Positions 1-12,140 of a stretch of 64,000 nucleotides of DNA are shown here, one piece after another (positions within the stretch are counted from its first letter, which is position 1; each line of letters starts with the position of its first letter). The translations under genes were made by a program, and so were the position numbers. Under the pieces are notes generated by a model that saw nothing but the letters and a program-made list of their open reading frames with translations, had not been told where the DNA came from and ran no database searches. Source of the stretch: Tubulanus polymorphus (lineage: Eukaryota > Nemertea > Palaeonemertea > Tubulaniformes > Tubulanidae); the NCBI RefSeq assembly GCF_964204645.1, contig NC_134031.1:14877307-14941306 (forward strand), written 5' to 3'.

Positions 1-1507
1 GTTTCACGTTTTGTTCGTCGAGTATGGCGTATTTAGTCTGAAAGTTAATAACAGAAAACTATTTTAGTTAGAATGACCTCACAGACTCAGTCAGTCGTCA
101 GGGCTAGAGTACTGAGTAGAGGTAGGGACGGGTCCGAACGAAGATTTTGAGAAAAATTTGATCTGATCGAATTTGGGTACCTTGCCGGCTGCTCGGCCCA
201 GTCGAACTATACCCAGAGACATCACTAATTACTATATTCACTAATCACTCTGTGTAATTATCCATGAAATGCGGGTTAATTCGCCTAAAAGTGTGCGCCG
301 AAAATGAGACAGGAACCAGGAAGTGAATACGGCGCTCGTACTATTTACCGCCGAGTACCGTCCTCGCACAGGGAGTTCACCTTCAGTCGGACTATTTATC
401 ACCGAGTACCGATGTCATAAATAATCCTATGCGGCCCGCTAGACGCCGGATGATGGTATTTTTATGACGAAAGTGATTAAATCCACATAAGCGGCTGGAT
501 TCCATAAATATGCTATTCATGATATACAGAAAAGTTAAATCTTTCAGGAAAAAATACTTTTTGTAGCTTTACTGAATTTACATATGGAATATTTCATTTT
601 GATAATAAATATCTTTTTTTTATTTCAAGTTTTAAATCTCTGAACTTCTTCAACCATCCGTCATCCCAAGCGAAGAAACTGTAACGTTTTTTTTTTGTTC
701 TATATCAATTAGCCTAACTAGCCGAATATTTTCCAAAGAGAAAATAAACTGGTTTAATTGATTAGAGCGGCCGCGGTAATGAAGGGGTAATTCAGACTGG
801 TAGGGACGGAGAGCTCCGAATAGTGTTGGGTCTTATCAATAATTCAGTACAGTTGAATCAACATATAATTACTGTACCGTTACCGGTACAACTGTACTCT
901 CGATGGTGAAATAGTACTTTTTTAAACGGACGAACCTTGGTTTCAATCGACGGAGCCACAACGATTCACCGGTTAACAGATGGTCTCGTTCTCACACGTA
1001 AATATTGAACTTGAAACCGGGCGCCGCAGGTTTTTCAAAAGTCGGTTAAAATCAATACCGATTGGTGAAAACTAAAAGCCTAGGCATTTTGTTGCAGTTT
1101 TCGTGTCGAAGATCTGACACGTGGATATTGATCGACAAAACTCGTGGAATTTCTACACTTGAGAAACTCCGGGCCCCGGCTCAGCTGGATTTATTGAAAA
1201 TACACTAATTTAGATTTTGAGTCGAATTCAACGGTAAAACCTTGTCCTGATCCGCGTCGCACAGTTTCTCCACTCGCGAAGGACACTGATTCGGTGATGT
1301 TATGAAATCTAAGTGACGGACCTCGTCAGAAGCCAATTATTTAGTACGCGATAAATCATAGAACTGTAAATAAGGAATAAAAAAGATGACACCCGGCCTG
1401 GTACGTATGGTGTCAGTCTATTACGATGATTTAGACTAGAAATAGTTCGGTTACTAGTGAACTGTGGAATTTATGATGAACGCTCAATAACGAAAATCAT
1501 AGCTAAA
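1..1507. other. 5' flank, no gene recognised
   Basis: I see no convincing coding exon in this stretch. It is moderately AT-rich, has scattered stop codons in all frames, and contains a short palindrome-rich patch of GGTAC/CCGGT words near 870-900. It probably includes the promoter and 5' UTR of the lectin gene that starts at 1508, but I could not find a clear TATA box or initiator. Confidence 0.5.
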
Positions 1508-3426
1508 ATGTTGCTGCATAACCAAACCGTCATCATCGTGTTGTTTCTGCTCCTCAGTTTTACCGGTGTTTGTATATCGTCTGCTGTTCGCGATGACGTC
1601 CAACGATTCAATATAACGCTGAATTCTGCATCGTTTCAACGCGTTGCCGACAAAAACCCGAAAGTTCAATTCGTGAAAATTGCCACGCATGAACGCGTGG
1701 CTAGCGTTCTCGTGTGCGGGATCATAACTTTACAATCTCAACCAGAGGGCGCTAGTTTATTCACGTTCAAAAACATCTCCGGTGGACTATGTGAGGTTTA
1801 TTCGCAGGCTAATGGCAATAGAAAATCGGTTGCTATCGACTGGGCTGCAGCTGCTGAGGGCGATAGATTTCAAATCATAAAATTCAACAATAACATCAAC
1901 ACCGCACCAAATACAAAATCGACTCATCCGTCTGCTGTTTCCGCAACAACCAGTGCGTTGCCATCGACTACCAGTGCGTTGCCAATGACGACCAGTGCAT
2001 TACCATCACCAATGTTTAAAAATATCAATGGTTTGTAGTTTAACCCTAGAAATCTTAGAATGTTTGATATTTTGATAATTGTACCATTCTACGATTATTT
2101 AGTAATGCTGAGTGTCTTTTAACGTATGTGAGGTGCGCGTATGTGAAGTGTGCGTATGCGAGGTGTGCGGTATGTGAGATGTGCGTATGCGAGGTGTGCG
2201 TATGGGAGGTGGGCGTATGAGGGGTATACGCGTATGCCAGGTATGTGCTATGTTAGATATGCGTATGCGAGGTGTGCGTATGTGAGGTGCGCGTATGTGA
2301 GGTGCGGTATGTGAGGTGTGCGTATGTGCAGAGGTGCGCGTATGTGAGGTGCGGTATGTGAGGTGTGCGTATGTGAGGTGTGCGTATGCGAAGTGTGCGT
2401 ATGTTAATGTGTGCAAGAATGTGTATGTGGAGTGAGGGGTCGGGAATGAAGCTTTTAATGGCTTTTGTTCCTCGCATATTGTTACACCGTGTCCGTCTAT
2501 CTACCTGTGATCAGATGTTTCGCTATCTTCAATCTCTGTACCAATCATTCATGCAAATAAATCTAATTAAATCAATATCCAAAAAGCAGGCATACGTCTT
2601 ATTCTTACTGATCCCGGAGGCGACAGGGCGAAAAAAAGGAAAGAAATAATCTCATTAAAAATCGATTCGTCTTTTATAAGATTTTACAAGATTATTTCGT
2701 TCCCAAGAAAAAAAAATTATTTTTCATCATGTCACCTCTTGGGCTCCGTATAAAAATTTTTTTTTCTTGTTCTATATTTGTGTAGATTGCGTCCGTCTGA
2801 AACATGGATGTTATGTTTTCGATCTGAGACCGGTTCAGACCCGAGACGGAGCGGCGAAAATGTGCGAAAACATAAACATGAAATTAATCGTTACTGAAAC
2901 ATTTGATGAGTTCCTGGACGTGAGAAAATACATTAAAGATAAACTTAAACTCAGTAAGTACGAATATCCAGTTGATAAAATATTTTGATTATTTCATTAC
3001 TCATTTTTTTAGAAAAAAATTTCAAATGATAGAACTACGTATATCTAATGCGTATATCTAATTGATAGATACAAACTATCAGTAAGTAAAGGTTTTTGAT
3101 AAAGATATCTCGAATACGATTTCATTGATAAAAAAGGAATCTAAAAGTGTTCATTTCACACACACATACACAGAAATAGCACGATTTTTACAGGGTTCGA
3201 TTTTTGGACGGCTGGTTATCTGGATACAACGGATAAGACGTGGAAGTGGGCACCGGACGGGATTGAATTCAGTTTTGAAATAGTAAATAATGCATGGGCG
3301 CCCGGACAACCATCAGGGGGCGCCACAAACACTGCCGTGCATTTCTTTTACGGCGGGAACTGTTTTTTCGACGACGACTCCCCGAAAAATTATAAATCCT
3401 TTATTTGCGAAATGATCGGCGGGTGA
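1508..3426 (+). CDS. Secreted C-type lectin domain protein (3 exons)
   Basis: Exons are 1508-2030, 2786-2953 and 3194-3426. Both introns are phase 1 and GT-AG, giving 307 residues. The first ATG in the long frame opens a hydrophobic signal peptide (residues 1 to about 25, core VIIVLFLLLSFTGVCI). An unrecognised domain of about 110 residues follows, then a Thr/Ser/Pro linker with three TSALP repeats (about 145-168). The C-terminal CTLD starts near residue 180. Its four expected cysteines are visible (HGCYVF, KMCEN, GNCFF, FICE), as are a FWTAGYLD block at the WIGL position and WAPGQPSGG before the third cysteine. The EPN/QPD calcium-site motif and the WND motif are not canonical (QPS and FDDD), so calcium-dependent sugar binding is doubtful. 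CTLD proteins of this kind are usually secreted recognition or matrix proteins. The family call is firm; the ligand is unknown. Confidence 0.82.
2120..2412. repeat. Minisatellite in lectin intron 1
   Basis: The sequence is an imperfect tandem array built on GTATGTGAGGTGYGC and GTATGCGAGGTGTGC, with a unit of about 15 bp and roughly 18-20 copies. It lies wholly inside the first intron of the lectin gene. The His/Thr/Arg-rich reading frames on the opposite strand are translations of the repeat and not genes. Confidence 0.9.
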
Positions 3427-3683
3427 AATCACTTAACAAAGCGGCCATTTTGGATTGTTATGAGTGCGGATGCACGACTTGGTTGGCAATAGCAACTGAC
3501 GATATATTTTTCCCCCGAGTGTCTCGTGATTCTGACGCACGTGATCGAAGATGCCGGAAGCCACACGCGACTGTAAGACAACGATAGTTTTGGAAACAAC
3601 TATATAAATTACTTTTTTTTTCTCGCTTTTTTGCAAATTCTCATTATTGAAATATCACTGAGCGGAACTTTCTGCGCTCTCCC

Positions 3684-3884
<201 letters not shown>

Positions 3885-3899
3885 TTTATAATTATATAT

Positions 3900-4965
3900 A
3901 TGTGTATATATATACATATAATTATATATGAAATATTATGTAACTTTGACCATAAACATCATTATTGTCATTAATATTATCTGTACGAGCGCAAACCACC
4001 AAATTATTCCTATTCAATAATGATTAATCATGATTGTTTATTCTATGTTTGGTATTGTTTTTGTATCGGTGTAAAAAATTCAAACATCGTTTAAGATGAG
4101 ATTTCCATGTATGTCGAGGGCAAGCCCTCTATTCGTATCAGTTGGACGTTGTAAAATCAAGCATTATTGGTAAAACATTATGTAAGAGGTACTATCAACC
4201 AATAGATTTTACTTCATTTTCGTAATATTGATTACATTTGAGACGTTACATCACGCAGACACGTGATAGGGTGTGGCTAGGTGGATCTTCAGTCTTCAAA
4301 TATCCAATTCATCGATAATTAGCATTAACAGTAAGTACTTGAGAACTATTGGCTTTAGACGCATTAGTGGTCAGTGATAGAGGTCATTGGTAGCGGTTAA
4401 ATCAGAGGTTACAGTGACTTGTAGGTCACCATCAACTCATGTACTTCATTCTAATCAATCATGTGATTAGGAACCGTTTGAGAAATTCGAATTTTGATTA
4501 TTATGGCTAAACAGTTCACATTGTTTGTTTGAGGGAAATTAAATATAACTGAAATTTAGAAAATAGGAAATTTCTTATGTTTTGTGTCTACTGTTTCATT
4601 TCGTAAAATCTGGTAAGCTATTCAATCAAATCGAAAACACCGAAAGCATTCTTTTCGTGTTCGTTTCTCGTTGGGAATTTTTCTTCTCATTCCATCCATC
4701 TCGCTTTTGTATCATATTAATCATTTCTTTGTTTTTTGGCTCGGTCCAAAGTTGTTACAGCCTGTGGGCTCTGTGACTGCACCCTCACTTATCGATGTTA
4801 ACTCGGCACCTATATTATTCATTTCATTTTTATCATTAAGTAAAAAATGAATTAAATTGAAAATTAATTAAGAATTGAGAATTTTCTCTTTTTCGATCAT
4901 CGAAATTATTCGGATAAGATAAAGTCACATGGCGGAAACACAGAGACATTTTCAAATGTCATATC
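3900..4965. other. Intergenic, nothing recognised
   Basis: This is AT-rich sequence with no coding exon that I trust. The short open frames here lack codon bias, splice context and any recognisable motif. Confidence 0.4.
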
Positions 4966-4969
4966 GACA

Positions 4970-5236
4970 TCAGTGATGTTTAAACCAATCCGAGAAAGCG
5001 CCGCGGTCAAGAACGAATGCGCGGTAAATTTTTTGTAGAGCTACGACAATTTCCACCATGTTTAACGAAAACACGAGTATATCGAAATGTATCGGTAACG
5101 TGAGGTCGCTTGCGCGCCTTTGACATATATCATTAAATATATAAAAATTGACTTTGTTTCTCGAAGTATAAATAAGCGCCGCGAGAGACACAATGAACGT
5201 GTGCGCGATACCTAGAATGGATTGATATCCGTTCAT
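4970..5236 (-). CDS. Possible exon of a small multi-pass membrane protein
   Basis: An 88-residue frame begins with ATG at 5236 and ends with TGA. It contains two hydrophobic segments, about residues 7-24 (LGIAHTFIVSLAALIYTS) and 53-68 (FDILVFSLNMVEIVVAL), joined by a polar loop with one cysteine. A basic and acidic tail ends in WFKHH. Codon third positions are more GC-rich than the flanks, which argues for real coding sequence. The arrangement resembles the last two membrane helices of small tetraspan proteins such as the MS4A or TMEM176 type, but sequence similarity is too weak to assign a family. It could be the terminal exon of a gene with further exons above 5240 that I did not find, or a remnant. 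Confidence 0.33.
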   Translation of the reverse strand: MNGYQSILGIAHTFIVSLAALIYTSRNKVNFYIFNDICQRRASDLTLPIHFDILVFSLNMVEIVVALQKIYRAFVLDRGAFSDWFKHH

Positions 5237-5579
5237 CTTCAGTAATTACTAGATGCATCGGTAATTACTGTAATTAATTACTAATACTAGGATAGGACGA
5301 GATGTAACCGCATGTGACTACAATTTCTAAGATTACATAGAATCATTGACATCTGCAATAAGACACGCGTGTCCGACCTAACTTTTAACCTTAAACAGAT
5401 TATAGATATATATATATATAATAACGGCGACCCGTGGTCAGTACTGTGTGGCGTTGGAACAATGATCAACCGCAATCGCTGTAAAGACTCGCCTAACCTC
5501 ACGTGTACGTATAATATGTATGCGTGTGTGATTGTTACAGTACTCACGTGGCTGTGTCTGTTGTGTCTCCAGCGCGGCG

Positions 5580-5892
5580 TACGCGTGACCAGCTCGAACT
5601 AATAATGATTGCGATAATGTTCTCGGTTTCTGTCGGATGTATTAGCAACCTTGAAACCGTCTCTTCTAACTGGCTGCTTCGGTGAGAGATAGGAAAGCCA
5701 GGTCGTGGCACCTTTGATTTTTATGGTTCTTCCAGTACAACTAAAATATCCGGCCCGCGAATTGTCATCGTAATTTCATCTTCTTGGCATATGCAAGATT
5801 GAGCATGCAACAGTCGCTCCATCTCAAACGCAGTGAACAGAACAGTTTTCATAAGTTGACTTCGTTTTCAACTCAAATCTGCTGAGGACTAC
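5580..5892. repeat. Dispersed repeat, copy 1 of a 313-bp family
   Basis: The segment from the TACGCGTGACCAGCTCGAAC block to GCTGAGGACTAC recurs at 18446-18755 in the same orientation, with only scattered substitutions and small indels. I see no terminal repeats and no coding frame conserved between the copies. The flanking sequences are unrelated, so this looks like a mobile or retroposed unit and not a segmental duplication. Confidence 0.85.
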
Positions 5893-5899
5893 TTGCAGA

Positions 5900-8290
5900 G
5901 GTACACATCTATACCGGTAAGACTTCTCAGTTTTATGCATTGTACAACTGAAAATCAATTCACTTAAAAAAACCATCGCTTTGTGGATTATTAAAAATTT
6001 CAGCTTTAATATGGTATTTACGTTAGAATTAAGCCAAAATGCCAGACATCGCATTTCATAAATGTCCATTGTCCGTGTTTTGGGTAAAGTAATCAAACAA
6101 AATTGGAATCAGTTTTACAAAAAGAAGTTTTTAAAAAGCAATTTCAAGCAATCAAACTGACATTTTAAGAATTTTCGTAAAATGAATCCAGGCCATATAA
6201 CTTGTTTTTACTATCCAAAAGCTAGTACAACCGGCTTGACACAGTATTTGTTACCTAGAGCTATCTATGGTCTACTTGTTTAGAACGTCTTTTTGCTGTC
6301 TATGTACGAGACCCGGGTTGGAGCAGCCCGGTTATCAGATGTTACAGTCTGTCCGTTTAGTTATCGCTTCAAATCTGTCTTGAAACGAGAAAGCCATAAA
6401 CGTGTATATTACTTTGTCCTTAGAAATCTTGATCTTGAATAGAAAATAAAAATACTTGAAGTTTGGGGTGAAAAGTTTGTGGTTGATTTAGTTTACATGC
6501 AACACAGCAATATTTCAAAAGTTCATTAGTTATATACTCAACTTGAATTAATTAATTTTCAATGCGTTAACTCAGAGTCAAAAATACCTAAAATTTGGAA
6601 CTGGTTACAGGGTCCAGGATCCAGATATATCGCTTTTTTACGCTACGCAGGAGCGGATTTAGGGGGAGCACCGGGGCGCGGTGTTCCCCCTAAAAGTGTC
6701 AGGAAATGTTATGAAATACTTTTTGCGCTCTTTTGAAAAGAAGGATTCTCATGTAGGATTCAATGGTCTCAATATACTATTTGTAGTAAATAGTGACTGT
6801 GACGAACACACAAAATCCTAGGAATTGTGATTAAGGCCGGCTGTTTTCCCGATTGGTGCAAGTGTAAATGTGTCGTTTTAAAATAAATATCCAGTTCTTA
6901 ATAACTATTGCAGGTTTAGAAAATTGGTTTTCAGTTATTTTTGCTTTAAACTGAATCATAACTTCGAGATGAGACTAAAATATATCGGGCGGGCTTCAAT
7001 TTTCAAAATTCTTCTGGGGACATCACCTCCCGGGATCGTCCATGGGTCCCAGCCCCTCCCCCGAGTGAACTCCTGCATACTCCTGCTATGTTTAAATTCC
7101 ATTTTAGACGAGTCACCTTACTTAGCAACAGTTGAAATCCACTTAATGTTACTAACTTGCGTCAGAGTCAATTAGCAGAACATACGTCTGTTACATGTGA
7201 CTGTTACGTGCGAGTCACGACAGTGACTTCAGTCGCTCACGCGTTTATAATTAAAGTTACAGCGGGTGCGTATCATTTGTATCCGCGGCCGTTAGATTTG
7301 AAATAATAACAGTAACTCGAAAACTATTCAGTTCTTTTTTGAATTTTCATAACTGTAAAAAAAAACAACCAAAATCTGTTCATGATGAAACAAATGGGCT
7401 GCGTGGTGACGTGTGACATTGTCCGCCTCGTCACCGCTGGGAAAAACATTTTAAAAATTAATTCCAAGCTGAAGATTTTTCTATGTTTCTTAGAAATCTG
7501 CTCAGGGCATAAATTCACATAGTTTGCCCTATTCTGTTCAGACCTGTAACCAGTTTCACAGTACTAGATCTAGTTCCACAGTTCTGAATCAAGTTCCACT
7601 GTTCTGGATCCAGGATCCAGTTCCACATGTTGTGGACCCGGTTCGACAGTTCTGGATCCAGGATGAAAGTGCGACTCAGATTTAGAGATAGTTCACACAA
7701 CCGCGTGGAACTGTGGAACTGGATCCACGATCAATGTTTAAAAGCCTTGGAGTAAAATAATTATCGAGAATCGTAAAATTCCGCACCGCAACCGTCTCTA
7801 ATTGTGAACATAATGTAGGCTTACATATACGTTGAGAATAGCGACCAAAGCGAACTTCGGGTTTCCTAGCTCGACTTTGAACTAATAACCGAAAGCACTA
7901 ACTACATTTCACAATGTCGGCGGCCATCTTGAAACTAGGTCTGAACTTGGTTTGCACAGGCCAGTGGCTGTCGTAAGGCAATAAGTTGATAAACCCACAG
8001 TAAGAAAAAAACTAAAAGATATAGTTTTACGTTTCAATTCAATTCTATGGGCCATTTTCAAATTTTCAAATTCTCATAGTTTTTTCCTCTTACCGTGGTT
8101 TATTAACTTACTAGGTCCGAACTACAGTGCAGCGTCCGTGCTCAATCCGTGATCGACTATATCCAGACCATACTCCCGACTAACGGACGTTCGATTACAC
8201 TTAGTTTGCAAATGAAATAGTCGACTACCGAATTTGTAGGGTCATTGTGGCTGCTTCATTAGTGCGTATTGAAATGATCCAAGTTACATC
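5900..8290. other. Intergenic with repeat fragments
   Basis: No gene is recognised. Near 6650 a single CAGGAGCGGATTTAG end resembles the terminal inverted repeats described at 18.8, 32.9 and 34.2 kb. At 7550-7735 the words AGTTCCACAGTTCTGGATCC recur several times as a loose tandem array. Confidence 0.45.
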
Positions 8291-8296
8291 ACCTCC

Positions 8297-8406
8297 AAAG
8301 ATCAGTCTAAAACCAACTTAGTTCTATAGGCAATCTAACAACTTAAGATCAGTCTTGATATTTAAGACCATATTGGACTTAAGTCACGACCGTGCAACTG
8401 GGCCCT
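8297..8406. mobile_element. Miniature element fragment (GCAACTGG-end family)
   Basis: This segment resembles the elements at 25043-25183 and 39904-40040. It shares the words GTCTAAAACCAACTTAGTTC, GCAATCTAACAACTTAAGA and the end GACTTAAGTCACGACCGTGC in inverted orientation. Only one clear terminal arm is present, so it is a partial or diverged copy. Confidence 0.6.
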
Positions 8407-9032
8407 GGGGAAAATTATTCTTGACGCCAAGAATGGTTTGATAAACTTGACGGTACGTGTCACTAAGGTTATGAAACCAGGATTCATTGGTGTTGATATG
8501 ATTAAGGAGTAAACATAATTCCCAAGAAATTTGTTTGTTCGCTGCGTGAGGATTCATAATCTACCGGACAAACATTATTTTTCTGACTGCACCGTTTTGA
8601 CAGGTACAAGTCATTACACTTTTGGTTTTAGTTCCGCCTAAATTAAATCGTTTGAAGGAACCAAACGTTATCTAAAGAAATATGTAGATCTAATCCTAGA
8701 ATGCCGTTGTGTGTTTCAATCATTTACCTCCACCCCTCTTCCCCTCCTCCCCTCCTCCCCTCCTCCTTCTTTCCCTCCTTCCCTCCTGTCCTCCTCTCCT
8801 CATACATGGTCAGATACTGTAACATGTTCCGGGAGCGAAGGCAATGAATTTAATTTCGCCGGTCAAATTTTCGTATCTGTCAAACTTCTTTAGTATCGAT
8901 CAACAAATTCGCGATCGACGAACCCGGCCTAACTGAGCAAAACAACTCAATCGTCGGTCGAACTTATGTAAGTTGGAGTCACACTTACGTTCCAAAGTCT
9001 AACTCGCTCACTATAAGTATTATCAAAATTAC

Positions 9033-9113
9033 ATAAAGAGCTCTTTATGTATTTTTGGTATTATTCAGTAGGAATTACTTCCAGCAGGGAAGTGTAACTA
9101 GTACACTTCCCTG
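9033..9113. promoter_or_regulatory. Two strong palindromes upstream of the nuclear receptor
   Basis: A perfect 22-bp palindrome centred on GAGCTC (arm TACATAAAGAG) lies at about 9033-9054. It is followed by a hairpin with 13-bp perfect arms (GCAGGGAAGTGTA / TACACTTCCCTGC) and a 5-bp loop at about 9083-9113. They are about 350-430 bp upstream of the receptor start codon. They could be transcription-factor sites or a small RNA hairpin; no function can be assigned from sequence alone. Confidence 0.4.
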
Positions 9114-9467
9114 CTTCCGGTACCAGGTACTCTTTAGTAGGGGTTAATTAGGTTCGTAGTTAAGTTTCTCGCATCTACATTTCCCGTCAAGTCACGTAAA
9201 ATTACGTTCATAGGTTTCTCTGCACCCAGTTGCGCGGGTTTTGTATCATCAATTTTGTATCATGTGACTGAGTGGAAATATGTAAATAGTTTCATTAACG
9301 ACGAAACAAAAACTGTTTTATTTGTAAAAGAAGATAACGTTGATTTAGAAGTTAAGAACCGCGACATTTGGTATCGTGTGGAATTGATAATTAAATTTTT
9401 CGAAAGTCGTCAATACCTTTTTCTCTAAAATTTTCAGATTGTTCGATCTTAATTTGTCTCCACGAGA

Positions 9468-12136
9468 ATGGACAATATCGTCGCTAAGCAACGTCAACAA
9501 TGGGAAGTCAATTCATCGACGTCGTCAAATTTGTTCTATTTCTTCAAAATGAAACGTCACCGGTCGACGTGTTCCGAACAAGCCAGTTCTCCGCTAGTCG
9601 CAGAACAGACTACCGCGGAAGCGTGCGGCCCGCCTTCGCCAGACGGTACAAACTCCTCGCCGGAACGAAGATCGCCCGTTAACAGTCAAATGAGCGACAA
9701 TTCGATAGATAACGATAGTTTTCCGTCAAATGTTAGTTCTACAGGTTCCTCGTCGTCTGGTTACGAGAGCGCCGGCTCTTCAGTCATGGACGCTTTGTTC
9801 CCTGCGCCAAACTCAACATCGCCGGCGACCGCGAGAGGCAGTTTATCGAAACAGATCGACAACAAATCTCCTGTCAATCACGCCGAGCAGGAGGCGGGGC
9901 TACGCGAGAAAAAACGTTTTCAAGAATTCACCGAAACGGTGCGTAAAGATATCACGTCGATTCAGATGCCTGTTTTTTCGCCCATGCAGAAATCTATGGA
10001 CGATATCTTCCGCCAGCCGTTACCCCTCGAAATCCCCCATATGCCGTCCTTACCACCTCAACAGAACACTCTCGTTACAAATTACGGATTCCGGAACGAT
10101 ATGAAATTCAGCCCGGGTCCGCGTCATTCCGATTCGATCTTCAGCCAGAAACGAATCGATCAGTTTAGACCGGTCTCGCTGCCCGAAACTTTCCGCTCGA
10201 ATCCATCGTCTCAGATAATGTTACCAGTACAGTACAATATGAGAAATCCGATTGAGACAGCAACAGATTCGAATCAGTTGGAATCAACTGATAAAGATCC
10301 CGATGATTTAGAATGCGGAATATGCGCGGACCGGGCTACCGGACTTCATTACGGGATCGTCACTTGCGAAGGGTAAGCTTCAAAAACGCCCTGATACCTC
10401 AATGGGGACAAATCTGAATAGGCCCATTTGAAAAAAAGTTGAATTTTCGATGGAGCCTCCATCGACTTAAACGTATTTCCGACTAGTAAAGCCCCAATCA
10501 GTCGCTTGCCGGTTCAGACTGATTTGAATATTATTTGAATGAACATGAATTTCCCAATAATGCACTTCGATTTAAGGAAAAAAAAAAGATAAATCCGACC
10601 GCCGAATCACACAACTACCTGTCATTCAATTTCCGATTTCAAAATTTGACCACCTGTTTCGCTTCCGGCAGTTGCGGTGGGTTTTGTAAGGGACACCAAA
10701 TCAAAAATAAAATCAAACGAAATCTACCAATCAAATAAAAAACAGGGTCAATTCCTATTTTATGACCAATCCGGAATGCGTACGATTGAGACCACCTGCA
10801 TTACTGTGTAAAATCAAAACCAAAAGTAACATAAGGGAATGATGTAAACTATTCTCGGTTTGTTGTGTAGGGTTGATTATAATTTCATTTCTAGCGATCC
10901 TTTCATTCTGGATTCCAGAACCGACATCTGTAGGGAATTTATTTCAACTCGAGCGAAACCTTTACACAATCACATTTATTCATTTATTCATTTATGTATT
11001 TACAGATGTAAAGGGTTTTTCAAACGAACCGTTCAGAATAGACGCATTTACAACTGTTTGTCAGGAGGCTGTTGTCAGATCGATAAGTTCCAGCGCAATC
11101 GCTGTCAATATTGCCGTTTCAAAAAGTGCCTTAAAATGGGAATGGTGATTGCAGGTAAAAAAAAACCTCGATTCGATTTCAAAACCAATCCCCTGTTCAG
11201 TCCCGTTCCGGTGGGTGTGACTGGTGGGTTTCTAATCCAATCAATCAATCGATCAATCGATCAATAATTCATTAATTTAATCAAAGAAACAGTTGGTAGA
11301 ATTCTCCCATTTAAAGAAAAAAATCTCGCTTCATTCGGTCAGCATAAACCGGCATTTCTGGGGCTCGATTCTACTAATATTCCGCCTCTCCGTTTCAGCG
11401 GTACGCGAGGATCGTATGCCTGGTGGACGCAACTCAGGAGCTGTTTACAACGTACAAAAGGTAAATAAACCACAATTGATAATGACGTTACGATATCCTG
11501 TATTGGACCCTTTTGACGTCATGAAGTCTATATGGGCCAGATTACGTCGTAGATTCCACCTGATGTAGGGCCAAAGTCCAGATTTACATCGTGGCGTCAC
11601 TGTACAATACAACATCCCTAAGTCTTGAGGGCTTTGAGACATCCACCGTCTCTCGATGCCTATGACTTTACGAAAATCTTAATGACGTCACCACACATTT
11701 TGCGTTTCTATTTTAGGTTAAATATCGGAAACATAAAAAGAAGATGGCGAATAAAATACCGAAAATGGAGAGATATTTGAGAGAAACAATTCCTGTCATA
11801 TCGTTAGAATCACAGGTAGTTCATAACGGTCATTCTCGTCACGTGTTCACACCGTCCCGCCACCTACATCAACATATCTACTCAGGCAATAAGGGAAACA
11901 ACGCGGTAGCGGATATTCTCAATCCCTACAACCCGGCGCCGGCTTGGGCTACTTCCGGTCAGCACCGCGCTGCAGGTGTCCGTCAATTGTCACCATCGCA
12001 ACAACAAAATCAACTCGTCAATTACTGTTTCAGTCCGCGGCCGACTTTTCGGGCGCCCTCTTCTGGTCAATATCAGTACGAATCGATCGGACGCTGTGGA
12101 ATACAGGAAGAACCAATGGACTTACACGTCTATTAG
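9468..12136 (+). CDS. HR4: HR4/NR6A-type nuclear receptor without a ligand-binding domain
   Basis: Exons are 9468-10372, 11006-11154, 11399-11460 and 11717-12136. All introns are GT-AG and in phase, giving 511 residues. A possible upstream non-coding exon is suggested by an acceptor at about 9437. The N-terminal 280 residues are Ser/Pro-rich. The DNA-binding domain starts at C283: finger one is [14 protein letters not shown] ending in P-box CEGCKG (300-305), and finger two ends in CQYCRFKKC. The extension [16 protein letters not shown] followed by a basic run KYRKHKKK is, from my knowledge of the family, typical of arthropod HR4 (NR6A2) and related to vertebrate GCNF. After about 140 further residues the frame stops at EEPMDLHVY, with no ligand-binding domain. 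It should be a nuclear sequence-specific regulator. Either this is a DBD-only receptor or a longer isoform splices elsewhere. Confidence 0.86.
10435..10745. repeat. Dispersed repeat in receptor intron 1
   Basis: Words here, including the GGGTTTTGTAAGGGACACCA and AAAATCAAACGAAATCTACC blocks, reappear in inverted orientation at about 28095-28290. A shorter fragment occurs at about 40284-40320 (CCCACCACACCTGCTGGGA). The consensus is not resolved and no coding content is evident. Confidence 0.6.
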
Positions 12137-12140
12137 TCTC

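Noticed and set aside
2099-2477. His/Thr-rich open frames on the minus strand
   Set aside because: They are translations of the intronic 15-bp minisatellite with no start context or splice support.
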